Assembly (NCBI RefSeq): GCF_051014685.1
Contig: NW_027478874.1
Location: forward strand, 186,001-250,000
Direction: 5' to 3'
Source of the DNA: Ptiloglossa arizonensis
Lineage: Eukaryota; Arthropoda; Insecta; Hymenoptera; Colletidae
Length of the DNA stretch: 64,000 nucleotides
A program made the position numbers and the translations under genes. This document shows positions 62,801 through 64,000 of this stretch, piece by piece. Within the stretch, counting starts at the first letter, position 1, and the number at the start of each line of letters is the position of its first letter. The notes below the pieces were generated by a model. It made no database searches and had not been told where the DNA came from. It worked only from the letters and a program-made list of their open reading frames with translations.

Positions 62801-64000
62801 CTACTTTCAGATGCAACAGAAATTTTGCGGATTGATCAATCCCTTCGCGAGATATGGCAGTTTGGAGATAAGAAACGCTTTAGAAACTCAAAACTTTCGC
62901 AGTTTTATGCTCGAAACGAATAACTAGAACGGCCTAGGGGAAACTACACCTACCGTTGTAATCGGGCGAGTTTCTACTTTCAGATGCAACAGAAATTTTG
63001 CGGATTGATCAATCCGTTCGCGAGATATGGCAGTTTGGAGATAAGAAACGCTTTAGAAACTCAAAATTTTCGCAGTTCCGATGCTCGAAACGAATAACTA
63101 GAACGGCCCAGGGGAAAAGTGCGCATACCGTTGTAATCGGGCGAGTTTCTACTTTCAAATGCAACAGAAATTTTGCGGATTGATCAATCCGTTCGCGAGA
63201 TATGGCAGTTTGGAGATAAGAAACGCTTTAGAAACTCAAAATTTTCGCAGTTCTGATGCTCGAAACGAATAACTAGAACGGCCTAGGGGAAAAGTACGCA
63301 TACCGATGTAAACGGGCGAGTTTCTACTTTCAGATGCAACAGAAATCATGCAGATTGGTCAATCCGTTCGCGAGATATGGCCGTTTGGATGTAAGAAACG
63401 CTTGAGAAACTCAAAATTTTCGCAGTTCTGATGCTCGAAACGAATGACTAGAACGGCCTAGGGGAAAACTACACATACCGTTGCAATCGGACGAGTTTCT
63501 ACTTTCAGATGCAACAGAAATTATGCAGATTGGTCAATCCGTTCGCGAGATATAGCCGTTTGGATGTAAGAAACGCTTGAGAAACTCAAAATTTTCGCAG
63601 TTCTGATGCTCGAAACGAATAACTAGAACGGCCTAGGGGAAACTACACCTACCGTTGTAATCGGGCGAGTTTCTACTTTCAGATGCAACAGAAATTTTGC
63701 GGATTGATCAATCCGTTCGCGAGATATGGCAGTTTGGAGATAAGAAACGCTTTAGAAACTCAAAATTTTCGCAGTTCCGATGCTCGAAACGAATAACTAG
63801 AACGGCCCAGGGGAAAAGTGCGCATACCGTTGTAATCGGGCGAGTTTCTACTTTCAAATGCAACAGAAATTTTGCGGATTGGTCAATCCGTTCGCGAGAT
63901 GTGGCAGTTTGGAGGTAAGAAACGCTTGAGAAACTCAAAATTTTCGCAGTTCTGATGCTCGAAACGAATAACTAGAACGGCCTAGGGGAAAACTACACCG
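56827..64000 (+). repeat. Mosaic satellite block, right edge
   Basis: A mixture of A', D, E, J and short monomers with no long HOR. Two monomers with GCAGTTTTATGC lie 525 bp apart (59052 and 59577), marking a small three-monomer duplication with differences. A 1-bp-shorter AGGGGAAACTACACC occurs near 62940 and 63639. The last monomer, from 63888, is cut by the window end after 113 bp, so the array continues. Confidence 0.85.

Larger units (their letters stand above)
1..64000 (+). repeat. 175-bp tandem satellite array, whole window
   Basis: The same monomer recurs head to tail across the whole window. The landmark CCGTTCGCGAGAT begins at 1, 176, 351 and so on to 63888, always in the same orientation. 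From 1 to 63888 there are 365 intervals totalling 63887 bp, that is 365 x 175 plus 12. The +12 is accounted for by nineteen 1-bp insertions of one inherited variant, eight 1-bp deletions, and a cluster of private indels at 38.7-47.1 kb (net +1). Nothing other than monomer sequence was found, so the array extends beyond both ends of the window. Long homogeneous arrays of 150-180 bp monomers are typical of centromeric or pericentromeric satellites in plants and animals. That role is inferred here; only the array is seen. No named family was recognised. Confidence 0.99.

Noticed and set aside
1..64000. CRISPR array
   Set aside because: The repeat is 175 bp with no unique spacers; variation is shared point substitutions, not short direct repeats separated by distinct spacers.

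Overview
The window is one uninterrupted block of eukaryotic satellite DNA. A monomer of about 175 bp (43% G+C in my consensus) is repeated head to tail from base 1 to base 64000: 365 complete monomers followed by a 113-bp partial one. Every monomer is in the same orientation. I see no protein-coding gene, tRNA, rRNA, transposable element, CRISPR array, telomeric repeat or other unique sequence. Such an array fits centromeric or pericentromeric heterochromatin of a eukaryote, but nothing here identifies the organism, and I do not recognise the monomer as a named family.

The monomers are not uniform. I sorted them by diagnostic bases into recurring types, labelled with letters that are my own, and their order forms a mosaic of higher-order repeats (HORs). 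Left part (1-14.1 kb): a mosaic with a 1401-bp 8-monomer HOR (4.5-7.2 kb) and dispersed duplications offset by 3502 and 3676 bp. 14.35-18.4 kb: a 7-monomer HOR of 1226 bp with a 1050-bp deleted form. 18.4-20.7 kb: a second HOR family of 6-7 monomers. These two together (5076 bp, 29 monomers) are tandemly duplicated over 15.6-25.9 kb. 26.8-35.0 kb: a 17-monomer HOR (2976 bp) in one full and two shortened copies. 35.4-42.0 kb: a 15-monomer HOR (2626 bp) in two full copies flanking an 8-monomer copy. 42-52 kb: a mosaic with a 966-bp duplicated block. 52.2-56.8 kb: a 10-monomer HOR of 1751 bp, about 2.6 copies. 56.8-64 kb: a mosaic that runs off the end of the window.

The layout is what repeated in-register unequal exchange or conversion would give: gains and losses are almost always whole monomers. 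Net length drift over 365 monomers is only +12 bp, and the indels I catalogued account for it exactly. Points worth a second look are a cluster of private homopolymer-length indels at 38.7-47.1 kb (probably assembly error), a perfect 16-bp palindrome almost confined to the right of 35.3 kb, lack of CpG depletion, and a short hypervariable segment in each monomer. The short open frames on both strands are by-products of the satellite and are not annotated as genes.
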